Of a DNA stretch of 64,000 nt, positions 1 to 7,345 are shown in pieces. Under the pieces are notes generated by a model. That model had not been told where the DNA came from, did not search any database, and saw nothing but the letters and a program-made list of their open reading frames with translations. Position numbers and translations under genes: made by a program. Position 1 is the stretch's first letter; each line of letters starts with the position of its first letter. Source of the stretch: Sphingomonas chungangi (GTDB taxonomy: Bacteria > Pseudomonadota > Alphaproteobacteria > Sphingomonadales > Sphingomonadaceae); the NCBI RefSeq assembly GCF_013778325.1, contig NZ_JACEIB010000001.1, positions 372,001-436,000 on the forward strand. The letters run 5' to 3'.

Positions 1-971
1 AGACGAAGATCGCCGCCGCCGAGACCGAGCGCGAGGATGCCGCCAAGACCGGCGAGGCCACCGCGCTGGAAGAGCGTCAGGCGGAAGCGCTGCTCCGCGA
101 GGCCGAGCGCGTCGCCGCCGATGCCGGGGAGGCGGCGGCCTCCGCCCGCGAGGCGCGCGCCACCGCTGTCGCACGCCACGAAAATCACGAGCTGCGCCGC
201 GTCGAGATGGGGCGCGTCTCCGGCGAGCGGTTCGAATGCCCGGCGCCGGTGCTACCCGAAAAGGTCGGCTTCGATTCGAAGGACGTCGGCGAGGCCGGCG
301 CCGAATCCGCGCGTTTCGACCGGCTCAACCTCGATCGCGAGCGGATCGGCCCGGTCAACCTGATCGCCGAGCAGGAGCTCGCCGAGCTCGATGCCGAGCG
401 CACGACCCAGGCCGCCCAGCGCGACGAACTGGCCGAGGCGGTTTCCCGCCTGCGCGGTTCCATCGGCAGCCTCAATCGCGAGGGCCGCGCCCGGCTGCTC
501 GCCGCGTTCGAGGCGGTGGACGGCCATTTCCGCCGCCTCTTCACCCGCCTGTTCGCGGGCGGCGAGGCGCATCTCGCGCTGGTCGACAGCGACGATCCGC
601 TGGAAGCGGGGCTCGAGATCATGGCGCAGCCGCCGGGCAAGAAGCTGGCTTCGCTCACGCTCCTGTCGGGCGGCGAGCAGGCGCTGACGGCGGTCGCGCT
701 GATCTTCGCTTTGTTCCTCACCAATCCCGCGCCGATCTGCGTGCTCGACGAGGTGGACGCCCCGCTCGACGATGCCAATATCGAGCGCTTCTGCGATCTG
801 CTCGACCAGATGGTGCAGGAAACCGACACGAGATACCTTGTCGTCACCCACAATGCGGTGAGCATGGCGCGCATGCATCGCCTCTTCGGCGTCACCATGG
901 TGGAGCGTGGGGTCAGTCGTCTGGTGTCGGTCGATCTGGGTGGGGCGGAGAGTTTGCTTGCTGCCGAATGA
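1..971 (+). CDS. smc: Chromosome segregation ATPase SMC, C-terminal part (5' end outside window)
   Basis: This is the 3' part of an SMC protein, the ATPase of the condensin complex that compacts and segregates chromosomes. The reading frame is open from base 3 to the stop at 969-971, so the gene enters from outside the window. The first ~80 residues are Ala/Glu/Arg-rich, as expected of the returning coiled coil. The head follows: RIGPVNLIAEQE, then the ABC signature LLSGGEQALTAVAL and the Walker B/D-loop stretch VLDEVDAPLDDANIERF, ending with the switch histidine in VVTHNAVSMARM. The Walker A half would lie in the missing N-terminus. Family knowledge gives the function; the motif order makes the call firm. 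Confidence 0.95.
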   Translation, partial: TKIAAAETEREDAAKTGEATALEERQAEALLREAERVAADAGEAAASAREARATAVARHENHELRRVEMGRVSGERFECPAPVLPEKVGFDSKDVGEAGAESARFDRLNLDRERIGPVNLIAEQELAELDAERTTQAAQRDELAEAVSRLRGSIGSLNREGRARLLAAFEAVDGHFRRLFTRLFAGGEAHLALVDSDDPLEAGLEIMAQPPGKKLASLTLLSGGEQALTAVALIFALFLTNPAPICVLDEVDAPLDDANIERFCDLLDQMVQETDTRYLVVTHNAVSMARMHRLFGVTMVERGVSRLVSVDLGGAESLLAAE

Positions 972-976
972 ACGGC

Positions 977-1001
977 GGAAACAATCGTTTCCATCGCCGT
1001 T
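977..1001 (+). promoter_or_regulatory. Weak EcfG-like promoter candidate upstream of the GCG_CRPN protein
   Basis: GGAAA at 977-981 is followed after 16 bases by CGTT at 998-1001. This is one mismatch from the alphaproteobacterial general-stress sigma (EcfG) consensus GGAAC-N16/17-CGTT. The next gene starts at 1053, a reasonable distance. The same bases also form a small hairpin (GGAAAC-aatc-GTTTCC) just after the smc stop, so this may instead be part of a weak terminator. Confidence 0.25.
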
Positions 1002-1052
1002 GAGGGGGCGTCCGGCGCGTATTTGCCGGTCCAGTACAGGAACGAGGATACT

Positions 1053-1316
1053 ATGAAACGGATCCTTCTGACCGCGCTCGCCACGGGCGCGATGATCGCC
1101 GCCGTCACCCCCGCCGACGCTCGTCAGGGCTGTGGCCCGGGCGGACATCGCGGACCGTACGGCCATTGCCGCCCGAACATGGGTCCGGGGCCGGCCGTCG
1201 TCGCCCCCGATGGCGCGCTGGTGGTCGGCACCTATTATCCGCATCGCGGCTATTGGGACGGCAATCGCTACTGGTGGCACCGCGATCGCTGGCACGGCGG
1301 CTGGCGCTATCGCTAA
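1053..1316 (+). CDS. Small exported GCG_CRPN-motif protein
   Basis: An 87-residue secreted protein. The start is ATG at 1053, preceded by an AGGAACGAGGA Shine-Dalgarno stretch; a TTG at 1023 in the same frame has no ribosome site. Residues 1-24 form a Sec signal peptide (MKRILLTALATGAMIAA, cleavage near ADA-R). The mature part opens with GCGPGGHRGPYGHCRPN, the GCG...CRPN prefix of a family of short exported proteins, and ends in a Tyr/Trp/Arg/Gly-rich tail (GGWRYR). The cysteines could form a disulfide outside the cytoplasm. Function is not known; I recognise only the family motif. Confidence 0.8.
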   Translation: MKRILLTALATGAMIAAVTPADARQGCGPGGHRGPYGHCRPNMGPGPAVVAPDGALVVGTYYPHRGYWDGNRYWWHRDRWHGGWRYR

Positions 1317-1319
1317 ACC

Positions 1320-2732
1320 CTATCCGGCGAGCGCCTTCGCGCGCTCGCCGACTCGCCTCAGATCCTCCACGAAGCGCGCATATTCCTCCGCCTTGCGCTC
1401 CTCGTCGGGGAGCCGCAGCAGGAAGCTCGGGTGGACCGTCACCCAGCCTTCCGAGCCGTCCGCCAGCGCGATCGGCTCGCCGCGCAGCTTCGATATCGTC
1501 ACCGACTTGCCCAGCAGCGAATGCGCCGCCGTCGCGCCGAGCGCGACCGTCACCTTCGGCCGCACGATCGCGCGCTCCTGATCGATCCACCAGCGGCAGG
1601 CCTCGATCTCGCCGGCATTGGGCTTGGAATGGATGCGCCGCTTGCCGCGCGGCTCGAACTTGAAATGCTTCACCGCATTGGAAACGTAAGCGCGGGCGCG
1701 ATCGACGCCGGCCTCGGCCAGCGCGCGGTCAAACAGCTGCCCGGCGGGGCCGACGAAAGGCTTGCCCGCCAGATCCTCTTGATCCCCTGGCTGCTCGCCG
1801 ATGAAGAGCAGGGCGGCATCCGCCGGACCTTCGCCGAACACCGTCTGCGTCGCGGGTTTCCACAGCGGGCAGCGCCGGCAATGCGCGGCTTCCTCGCGTA
1901 GCGCGGCGAGCGCCCCCTCCGCATTGCCGCCCGGTCCCGTCCGCTTCGCCTGGGTCGCCACCATCGCCGCCTCCCGCGCCTGCGCGCCTGCGATCAGATC
2001 GGGGACCAACGCCGTCTCGGGCATGTTTTTCCAGTATTTCTTCGGCATTTCCTTCAGCATGGCATGCGTCTTCAGCCGTGCCGGGTTGAAGATCGATGCG
2101 TAATAGGTCTTCCACACCTCCTCGGTGGGATCGCCGTCGGGCGCATCCTCGCGGGTGGCGCCGGGGCCTTGCGCGAGCGCATCGCCGTCCCAGTGGATCG
2201 AGATCTCCGGCGTCAGGATGGACCAGCGCATGCTGGCGAAGCGGCGCTGGAAGAAGCCCGCATTGGCGCGCACGATATGATGTTCGGGCTCGAACCACGC
2301 GACGAAGCGGGGCTGGCCGTCATCGTCCGCCACCTCGCGGAAGCGCAGGAAGGCCCGCATCTTGTGGATGTCGCGGCGCACCGCCTTGGCCATCTCCTCC
2401 AGCCGCCGGTGGAGCGGATCGGTTTCGTCCTCGATTCGGCGGGGTTCGTCACGCAGGCGCAGCAGCATGGTGTAGAGCAGGTTGAAGCGCTCGGAATCGT
2501 GGTGAAGAATCACCGTCTCGGCGAGCGTCACGAACGGGCGCGGCACCGAGAAAGCGGCACCGGCCGGCGCGGGGGGCAGCGGTGGTTCCGTCGACCCGGC
2601 GAAGAGATCGGCAAGCTGATCGCCCACCTGCCAGTGCAGCCCCTCCGGCGGAATATCGAGCAGCGCGGCCGTGCGAGCGGCGGTGCGCCAGTCCTCGAAA
2701 TCGTCCTCCGCCTCGAGTCTTGCCAGCGCCAT
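1320..2732 (-). CDS. DUF4130 / UdgX-type uracil-DNA glycosylase fusion protein
   Basis: A 470-residue two-domain DNA-repair protein. Residues 1 to ~250 resemble the DUF4130 (TIGR03915-type) domain that accompanies a radical SAM partner. Residues ~280-470 form a family-4-like uracil-DNA glycosylase of the UdgX type. A CxxC pair (HCRRCPLW) and a later cysteine (EACRWW) suit an iron-sulfur cluster, motif I is GEQPGDQED (from residue ~312), and KRRIH ends at His368. In characterised UdgX the KRRIH histidine traps the abasic sugar covalently after removing uracil; a VHPS motif is at ~434. The ATG at 2732 overlaps the upstream stop by one base (TGATG), so the gene is translationally coupled in an operon with the DUF4328 and radical SAM genes. 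A longer open frame to 3311 is a shadow of the neighbour. Confidence 0.88.
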   Translation of the reverse strand: MALARLEAEDDFEDWRTAARTAALLDIPPEGLHWQVGDQLADLFAGSTEPPLPPAPAGAAFSVPRPFVTLAETVILHHDSERFNLLYTMLLRLRDEPRRIEDETDPLHRRLEEMAKAVRRDIHKMRAFLRFREVADDDGQPRFVAWFEPEHHIVRANAGFFQRRFASMRWSILTPEISIHWDGDALAQGPGATREDAPDGDPTEEVWKTYYASIFNPARLKTHAMLKEMPKKYWKNMPETALVPDLIAGAQAREAAMVATQAKRTGPGGNAEGALAALREEAAHCRRCPLWKPATQTVFGEGPADAALLFIGEQPGDQEDLAGKPFVGPAGQLFDRALAEAGVDRARAYVSNAVKHFKFEPRGKRRIHSKPNAGEIEACRWWIDQERAIVRPKVTVALGATAAHSLLGKSVTISKLRGEPIALADGSEGWVTVHPSFLLRLPDEERKAEEYARFVEDLRRVGERAKALAG

Positions 2733-3364
2733 CAGAGGAAGGCGGTGGCGTCGCGCTGGATGGCCTGCGCGGCGGTGATGTGGCGGACGATCCGCATCCA
2801 GAGGATCGCCAGCGGCACCGCGATCGCGCCGGAAAGGGCCAGCAGCCAGCCTGTCTCGATCAGCGCATTCTCGATCCGGGCGATGATATTGTCGAGGATG
2901 GTCCAGCCGAGCCACAGCGCCCACCAGACGCGCAGCAGCATGGGTGTCGGCACGGACGGCCAGTCCCCGGCGCCGGCCGCCACCTGCCACGCCTCGCGGA
3001 TGCCGTCGAACGGCTTGAACAGGTTGGCGATGGGGATGAAGAACCAGCCGACCGCCCAGCCCGGCGTCATCGAGGGCGCGTTGGCGAGGGCGCGCTTCAC
3101 CGCCGTCATCCGGAAGATCCAGATGCAGGACAGGACCGCCGCGACGACGAACAGCAGGAAGCTCACCACCGTCAGGATGCCCATCGCCGCCAGCAGCCTG
3201 CCGGCCAGCGTGGACGGATCGGCATCGCCGGGATCGGCGCCGGGCGGGTAGAAGAGCGCGAGCGCAAGACCCGCCGACCCGGAGCCGATCTCGCCGGCCA
3301 GCCATATCCACGTCCAGATTACCGCCTGGCGGCCGATCGGCCCCGGATCGCGTATCTCGTCCAT
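2732..3364 (-). CDS. DUF4328 integral membrane protein
   Basis: About 210 residues with several hydrophobic membrane segments. The stretch GWAVGWFFIPIANLFKPFDG followed by IREAW and later TILDNII is typical of DUF4328 membrane proteins. The ATG at 3364 has a GGGAGGTG ribosome site directly upstream; a TTG at 3385 overlapping the stop of the radical SAM gene is the alternative. It lies between the radical SAM gene and its usual DUF4130/UDG partner, which are normally adjacent, and overlaps the latter by one base, so the three are probably one transcript. Whether a membrane protein takes part in DNA repair is unknown; it may be a passenger. Confidence 0.75.
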   Translation of the reverse strand: MDEIRDPGPIGRQAVIWTWIWLAGEIGSGSAGLALALFYPPGADPGDADPSTLAGRLLAAMGILTVVSFLLFVVAAVLSCIWIFRMTAVKRALANAPSMTPGWAVGWFFIPIANLFKPFDGIREAWQVAAGAGDWPSVPTPMLLRVWWALWLGWTILDNIIARIENALIETGWLLALSGAIAVPLAILWMRIVRHITAAQAIQRDATAFL

Positions 3365-3381
3365 CACCACCTCCCGCACGA

Positions 3382-4626
3382 TCAAGCGGCGAACAGCTCC
3401 AACTGTTCCCGCCTCGGTCGGGCGACCGGCGCGGCGGCTTCGGCGATCGTCGTCGGCCGCCAGTCCTCGGCGATCAGGAACGGGCGCAGCTTCGCGATCG
3501 AGCGGGTGAGGCGGGCGACGTCCTCCAGCCGCAGCCGCCGCCAGCGCCGCGCGGTGATGATGCCGTCCACCGCCTTCGGACCGAGCCCCGGCACGCGCAG
3601 CAGTGCCTCCCGCGGCGCGCGGTTGACGTCGACCGGGAAGGCCTCGCGGAATTTCAGAGCCCAGGCGAGCTTGGGATCGATGTCGAGCGGCAGCATGCCC
3701 GTCGCGGGATCGGCGGCGGCGGCGACCTCGCCCGGCGCGAAGCCGTAGAAGCGCATCATCCAGTCCGACTGGTAGAGCCGGTGCTCGCGCATCAGCGGCG
3801 GGCGCTGGAGCGGTAGCACGGTGCTGGCATCCGGGATCGGGCTGAACGCCGAATAATAGACGCGGCGCAGCTGGTAGCGATCGTAGAGCGTGCTCGCCCG
3901 CGCGACGATGTCGCGATCGGTGGCGGCGTCGGCGCCGACGATCATCTGGGTCGATTGCCCCGCCGGCGCGAAGCCGGGGGCCGCCTTGTAGCGCCTGGTG
4001 GCGTCGCGCCCGTCCTCGATGCCGTGGCGGAGCGCCCCCATCGCGCCCTCGATCTGCGCCGCCGACTTCTCGGGCGCGAGGCGCTGGAGGCCCGCGACGG
4101 TCGGCAGCTCGACGTTGATCGAAAGGCGATCGGCATGGCGCCCCGCCAGTTCCAGCAGCTTCGGATCAGCATCCGGAATCGTCTTCAGGTGGATGTAGCC
4201 GCGAAAGCCGTGATCTTCACGCAGCGAGCGCGCCACCTCGACGATCTGCTCCATCGTATAATCGGACGAGCGGATGATGCCGGAGGAGAGGAACAGCCCC
4301 TCGATATAGTTGCGCCGGTAGAAGGAGAGGGTGAGCTGCACCACCTCCTCCGCCGTGAAGCGCGCGCGCCGCACGTTCGAGCTCTTGCGGTTGATGCAAT
4401 AATGGCAGTCGAAGATGCAGCTGTTGGTCAGCAGGATCTTGAGCAGTGAGATGCAGCGACCGTCCGGCGCATAGGCGTGGCAGATACCCATGCCCTCGGT
4501 CGATCCGATGCCGCCCTTCTTGCCCGCCGAATCGCGCTTGGCGGTGCCGGACGACGCGCAGGAGGCATCGTATTTCGCCGCATCGGCGAGGATCGCCAGC
4601 TTGGCCTGGATATCGAGCTGCGCCAT
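3382..4626 (-). CDS. Putative DNA modification/repair radical SAM protein (UDG-linked)
   Basis: A 414-residue radical SAM enzyme of the type that co-occurs with DUF4130/UDG proteins (TIGR03916-like, distantly related to spore photoproduct lyase). The cluster-binding cysteines are C70, C74 and C77 in CIFDCHYC (CxxxCxxC). A helix-hairpin-helix DNA-binding motif, VPGLGPKAVDGI, starts near residue 345, and the protein ends in the ELFAA tail usual for the family. The expected activity is radical-based DNA repair or modification, but the substrate is not established. The ATG at 4626 has no clear ribosome site; a promoter placed as for a leaderless transcript and an SOS-box sequence lie immediately upstream. 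It is the first gene of the operon with DUF4328 and UdgX. Confidence 0.88.
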   Translation of the reverse strand: MAQLDIQAKLAILADAAKYDASCASSGTAKRDSAGKKGGIGSTEGMGICHAYAPDGRCISLLKILLTNSCIFDCHYCINRKSSNVRRARFTAEEVVQLTLSFYRRNYIEGLFLSSGIIRSSDYTMEQIVEVARSLREDHGFRGYIHLKTIPDADPKLLELAGRHADRLSINVELPTVAGLQRLAPEKSAAQIEGAMGALRHGIEDGRDATRRYKAAPGFAPAGQSTQMIVGADAATDRDIVARASTLYDRYQLRRVYYSAFSPIPDASTVLPLQRPPLMREHRLYQSDWMMRFYGFAPGEVAAAADPATGMLPLDIDPKLAWALKFREAFPVDVNRAPREALLRVPGLGPKAVDGIITARRWRRLRLEDVARLTRSIAKLRPFLIAEDWRPTTIAEAAAPVARPRREQLELFAA

Positions 4627-4628
4627 TC

Positions 4629-4661
4629 GTTCATTATATGTTCCAATGCCTTGATGCGCAA
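4629..4661 (-). promoter_or_regulatory. SOS-box-like operator over a leaderless-type sigma70 promoter
   Basis: GTTC-ATTATAT-GTTC at 4629-4643 matches the alphaproteobacterial LexA box GTTC-N7-GTTC exactly. On the minus strand a -10 TATAAT (4638-4633) lies inside the box, with a -35 TTGCGC (4661-4656) exactly 17 bases upstream. The -10 ends six bases before the ATG at 4626, which would place the transcript start at or next to the start codon. A bound LexA would cover the -10. The sequence matches are direct; regulation is inferred. Confidence 0.72.
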
Positions 4662-4662
4662 G

Positions 4663-5163
4663 TCAGCCGTGGAACAGCCATATCCCCAGCATCCGGCCGA
4701 ACGGCAGCGTGAATAGGCCGGCGACGACGAACGCGCCGATCACCGTTCCGCGCATCGCCGCGCGGTGGCGCGCGACCTGGTGGCGGCGCGCGGCGAGAAA
4801 GGCGGTCGGGACGCGCCACAGCACGAACAGCGAGATCAGCCAGATCGGCGAGAAGGATCGGCCGTGGAGCGGGATGAAGAAGCCTTCGATCGCGATCGCC
4901 AGCAGCAGGGCGACCCAGATCGTGCCGAGCAGGCGGTGTCTGTCCGATCCCTTGGTGCGCAGCATCATCACCGGGGTCAGCACCAGCGCCGCGATCACCA
5001 GCGCGAGATGACCCCAGACGGCGGCCGGGGGCTCGCCCCAATGCGCGTGGCCGCGCGCGATCGCCGCGAGCACGAGGGCCAGCATCGCGATGGAAGCGAA
5101 TCCGAGCGCCCGATCGAGAGGTTCTGGCGCGATGCCCGTCCTGACGCCGCCGGCCGATGCCAT
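4663..5163 (-). CDS. DUF2306 family membrane protein
   Basis: A 166-residue integral membrane protein with about five hydrophobic segments (for example FASIAMLALVLAAIA and LLGTIWVALLLAIAIEG). The run LHGRSFSPIWLISLFVLW and the RHRAAMRGTVIGAFVVAG segment resemble DUF2306. The ATG at 5163 is preceded by AAGGGGGGA; the frame extends to 5196 but without a better ribosome site. The gene ends 36 bases upstream of the radical SAM start, and that gap holds the SOS-like promoter, so it is probably a separate transcription unit. Function unknown. Confidence 0.78.
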   Translation of the reverse strand: MASAGGVRTGIAPEPLDRALGFASIAMLALVLAAIARGHAHWGEPPAAVWGHLALVIAALVLTPVMMLRTKGSDRHRLLGTIWVALLLAIAIEGFFIPLHGRSFSPIWLISLFVLWRVPTAFLAARRHQVARHRAAMRGTVIGAFVVAGLFTLPFGRMLGIWLFHG

Positions 5164-5222
5164 AAGTCCCCCCTTCGGTGCCCTCTGCCCAGTCATAGCG
5201 CGGGTTGGGCGAGGAGGGGAGA

Positions 5223-5723
5223 TCAGTCCTGCGGGGAGCCGCTCGACGTGTCGGCCTGCTGCTCTTTCTGCTGGCGGCGTTCCTGCGCGGCCTGGTTGAT
5301 GAACTGCTGGTAGCAGCCCGTCTGCCCGCCCATGCCCACCGCAGAGCAGGTGTTCGGCAGGCCGGCCGCCATGCGCCCCGCATCGTCGGTGGAGCGCACC
5401 TTGTTGGCCCAGGCGTTGCCCGGAGCCGATTCTTCCTTCTTGCCGCGGAAGCGCTTGGGGATGCGGTAGCGCTCGCTCTCCGGCTCGCGCGCGCAGACGA
5501 TGATCTCGTCATTCTTGCCGGTCGGGCAGGGGTCGTTGCCGTACACGACGATCGAGACCGTCTTGGCATCGTTGTCGACCGGCTGCGCGGCGGCGGTTTG
5601 CGTCGGCGCGGGCGGCTCGGCGCGCGCCGCGATCGGCAGCGCCCAGGCGGCGAGCAGCAGCCCGAGCAGGAAGCCGGCGACGGCGACAGCAAGGGAGCGA
5701 ACGGTGGCAAGCGCGGTCGTCAT
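5223..5723 (-). CDS. Exported four-cysteine protein, paralogue of the next gene upstream
   Basis: A 166-residue protein with an N-terminal signal or anchor segment (residues ~8-35, LAVAVAGFLLGLLLAAWALP). The mature part carries IVVYGNDPCP, DEIIVCAR and ERYRIPKRFR, then TCSAVGMGG and GCYQQF, giving four cysteines, and a Gln/Glu/Lys-rich hydrophilic C-terminus. The same motif order occurs in the gene at 5816-6226, so the two are tandem paralogues. The start is ATG at 5723 after GAGG. No function can be assigned; the paired cysteines suggest disulfides in the periplasm. Confidence 0.75.
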   Translation of the reverse strand: MTTALATVRSLAVAVAGFLLGLLLAAWALPIAARAEPPAPTQTAAAQPVDNDAKTVSIVVYGNDPCPTGKNDEIIVCAREPESERYRIPKRFRGKKEESAPGNAWANKVRSTDDAGRMAAGLPNTCSAVGMGGQTGCYQQFINQAAQERRQQKEQQADTSSGSPQD

Positions 5724-5815
5724 GCAGGCCTCGGGCGACTGGACTGGAGGAAACTCAAGCCCGTCCCAGGCTTTCGCGGTGCTGAACGATGCTGTCATAC
5801 GCAAACGGCATGGGA

Positions 5816-6226
5816 TCAGGGGACCCCGTCCTCCTGCTTCTTCTGGGCGCGCTGCTGCGCCTTCCAATTGTCGATCTCGGCCTTCGTGCAGCCGGCATTG
5901 ACGCCCGATCCGATCGCATTGCAGCTCTGGATCTGCACGCCGGTGCCGCCGGTGGTGTTCACCGCGCTCAGCGCGTTGACGTTGCCGCCGCCGGCTTGCG
6001 GCGCGATCTCGCTGTCGCGCAGATCCTTGGGAATGCGGTATTTTTCCTGGATGTCGTGGTGACGGCAGACGACGATCTGCTGGCCGTTGCTGCTCGGGCA
6101 TTTCTCGTCGCCATAGACGTCGATGACGCGGTCCTGGCTGATCTGGGCGAGCACCGGCGCCGGCGCGGCGACCTGGATGCCGGCGGTGCCGGAAAGAGCG
6201 AGCGAGAGAATCAACAGCCTGCGCAT
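5816..6226 (-). CDS. Exported four-cysteine protein (tandem paralogue)
   Basis: A 136-residue secreted protein. Signal peptide MRRLLILSLALSGTAGI, cleavage near VLA-Q. The mature part has IDVYGDEKCP, QQIVVCRHH, KYRIPKDLR, SCNAIGSG and GCTKAEID, matching the cysteine order of the gene at 5223-5723, and ends in a charged QQRAQKKQED stretch. The start is ATG at 6226; the frame continues upstream to 6298 but those residues do not resemble a signal peptide. It is 92 bases from its paralogue in the same direction. Function unknown. Confidence 0.75.
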   Translation of the reverse strand: MRRLLILSLALSGTAGIQVAAPAPVLAQISQDRVIDVYGDEKCPSSNGQQIVVCRHHDIQEKYRIPKDLRDSEIAPQAGGGNVNALSAVNTTGGTGVQIQSCNAIGSGVNAGCTKAEIDNWKAQQRAQKKQEDGVP

Positions 6227-6259
6227 GGTGTGTCCCCGGACCGGAGGGTATTTCGATGC

Positions 6260-6285
6260 AACGCATGACCAGATGGGAGGGTTCT
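6260..6285 (-). promoter_or_regulatory. Weak EcfG-like promoter candidate for the four-cysteine protein
   Basis: On the minus strand AGAAC (6285-6281), 17 bases, then CGTT (6263-6260): one mismatch from the general-stress consensus GGAAC-N16/17-CGTT. The start codon at 6226 is about 25 bases downstream of the expected transcript start. A single near-match is weak evidence. Confidence 0.22.
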
Positions 6286-6355
6286 GGCAAGCGTTCAAGG
6301 AGTGACGATGACCCGGTCGGCCGTGCCGGCGTTCCGAGTCTTCGGGCTGGAGATC

Positions 6356-6871
6356 CTAAATCCGCTTCGAAAGCCCGATCGCCGCGCGACAGCCCAGCCG
6401 GATCGCTGCCGAGAGGATCGGATAGGCAGGCGCGCGCTCGGCGCCCTCGGCGATCGCGGTTTCGCGATGCTCGACTTCCTCGGCCCGAAATTCGGCGATG
6501 GTGTCGGAAAGCTCCGGATCGCCGCTGCCGAGCTCTTCCAGTTGCTGGCCATAATGGCGATCGATCTCGGTCTCGATCGCCGCGGTGCAGGCCATCGCCG
6601 CCTCGGGCGAGATCAGCGCCGTCGCAGCGCCGAGCAGGAAGCCGGCCTTGTCCCACAGCGGCGCAAGCAGCGTGGGACGCACGCCGCGTTCCGCCACGAT
6701 GCGGTCGAACGCCAGCCGGTGCCGCTCCTCCTGCGCCGCCATCCGCGCGATCGGCCGGGCGGCCTCCGCGCGGGTGCCGAGCACGGCGAGCTGACCCGCA
6801 TAGATGCGCGTCGCGCCGAACTCGCCGGCCTGGTCGACGCGGATCATCGGCTTGATGTCGGGTGCGCTCAC
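6356..6871 (-). CDS. coq7: Demethoxyubiquinone hydroxylase, COQ7 family
   Basis: A 171-residue di-iron monooxygenase that hydroxylates demethoxyubiquinone in the next-to-last step of ubiquinone synthesis. The start IRVDQAGEFGATRIYAGQ supplies the first glutamate ligand; AAQEERHRLAF and EFRAEEVEHRETA are the two ExxH ligand motifs, with a further Glu in TAAIETEIDRHY. Length suits the short bacterial form. The GTG start at 6871 overlaps the stop of the dsbB gene (GTGA), giving translational coupling. Family assignment is firm. Confidence 0.92.
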   Translation of the reverse strand: MSAPDIKPMIRVDQAGEFGATRIYAGQLAVLGTRAEAARPIARMAAQEERHRLAFDRIVAERGVRPTLLAPLWDKAGFLLGAATALISPEAAMACTAAIETEIDRHYGQQLEELGSGDPELSDTIAEFRAEEVEHRETAIAEGAERAPAYPILSAAIRLGCRAAIGLSKRI

Positions 6872-7335
6872 CGGATGCCCTTGCGGCTCGCGTAGAACAG
6901 CGTCGCGAGGCCGCCCAGGATCGAGAAGATCGCATTGAACCCGGCGAGGCTGATCCCGGCGAGCTTCCACTGCGGCACGTCGCACATCACCACCGGCGCC
7001 TTCATCAGATCGGCGAGCGAGGTGAAGTGACTGCCGGTGCAGCGCTCCGGCCCGGTCCACCAATGATATTCGACGCCGGCATGATAGACGCCGATCCCGC
7101 CCGAGACGAGGATCGCCAGCGCCGCCAGCAGCGTGAAGGCACGCGACGCCGAAGGCTGGGTGCGAAGCGCGATGGCGATCAGCGCCAACACGATCGCCGC
7201 GACATGCGGCCAGCGCTGCCACATGCACATCTCGCAGGGCACGAGGTGGCCGATATATTGCGATCCGATCGCCCCCCACAGGAGCAGGTTGGGGACGAGA
7301 ATCGCGATCAGCCGCGCGCGCGACAGGTTTGTCAT
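6868..7335 (-). CDS. dsbB: Disulfide bond formation protein B family
   Basis: A 155-residue inner-membrane quinone-linked oxidase of the DsbB family, which reoxidises periplasmic thiol oxidases. Visible features: a first membrane segment (ILVPNLLLWGAIGSQYI), the CxxC pair in LVPCEMCMWQRWP, two further membrane segments, and the second periplasmic cysteine pair in GPERCTGSHF and VVMCDVPQW. The ATG at 7335 is chosen because upstream residues are proline/arginine-rich shadow sequence. It sits between ctpA (10 bases upstream) and coq7 (overlapping), an arrangement that suggests one operon. Confidence 0.9.
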   Translation of the reverse strand: MTNLSRARLIAILVPNLLLWGAIGSQYIGHLVPCEMCMWQRWPHVAAIVLALIAIALRTQPSASRAFTLLAALAILVSGGIGVYHAGVEYHWWTGPERCTGSHFTSLADLMKAPVVMCDVPQWKLAGISLAGFNAIFSILGGLATLFYASRKGIR

Positions 7336-7345
7336 CGGACGCGCC

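Noticed and set aside
6270-6300. GTTC-TGGCAAGC-GTTC as a third SOS box
   Set aside because: The spacer is 8 bases, not 7, so it does not match the alphaproteobacterial LexA box.
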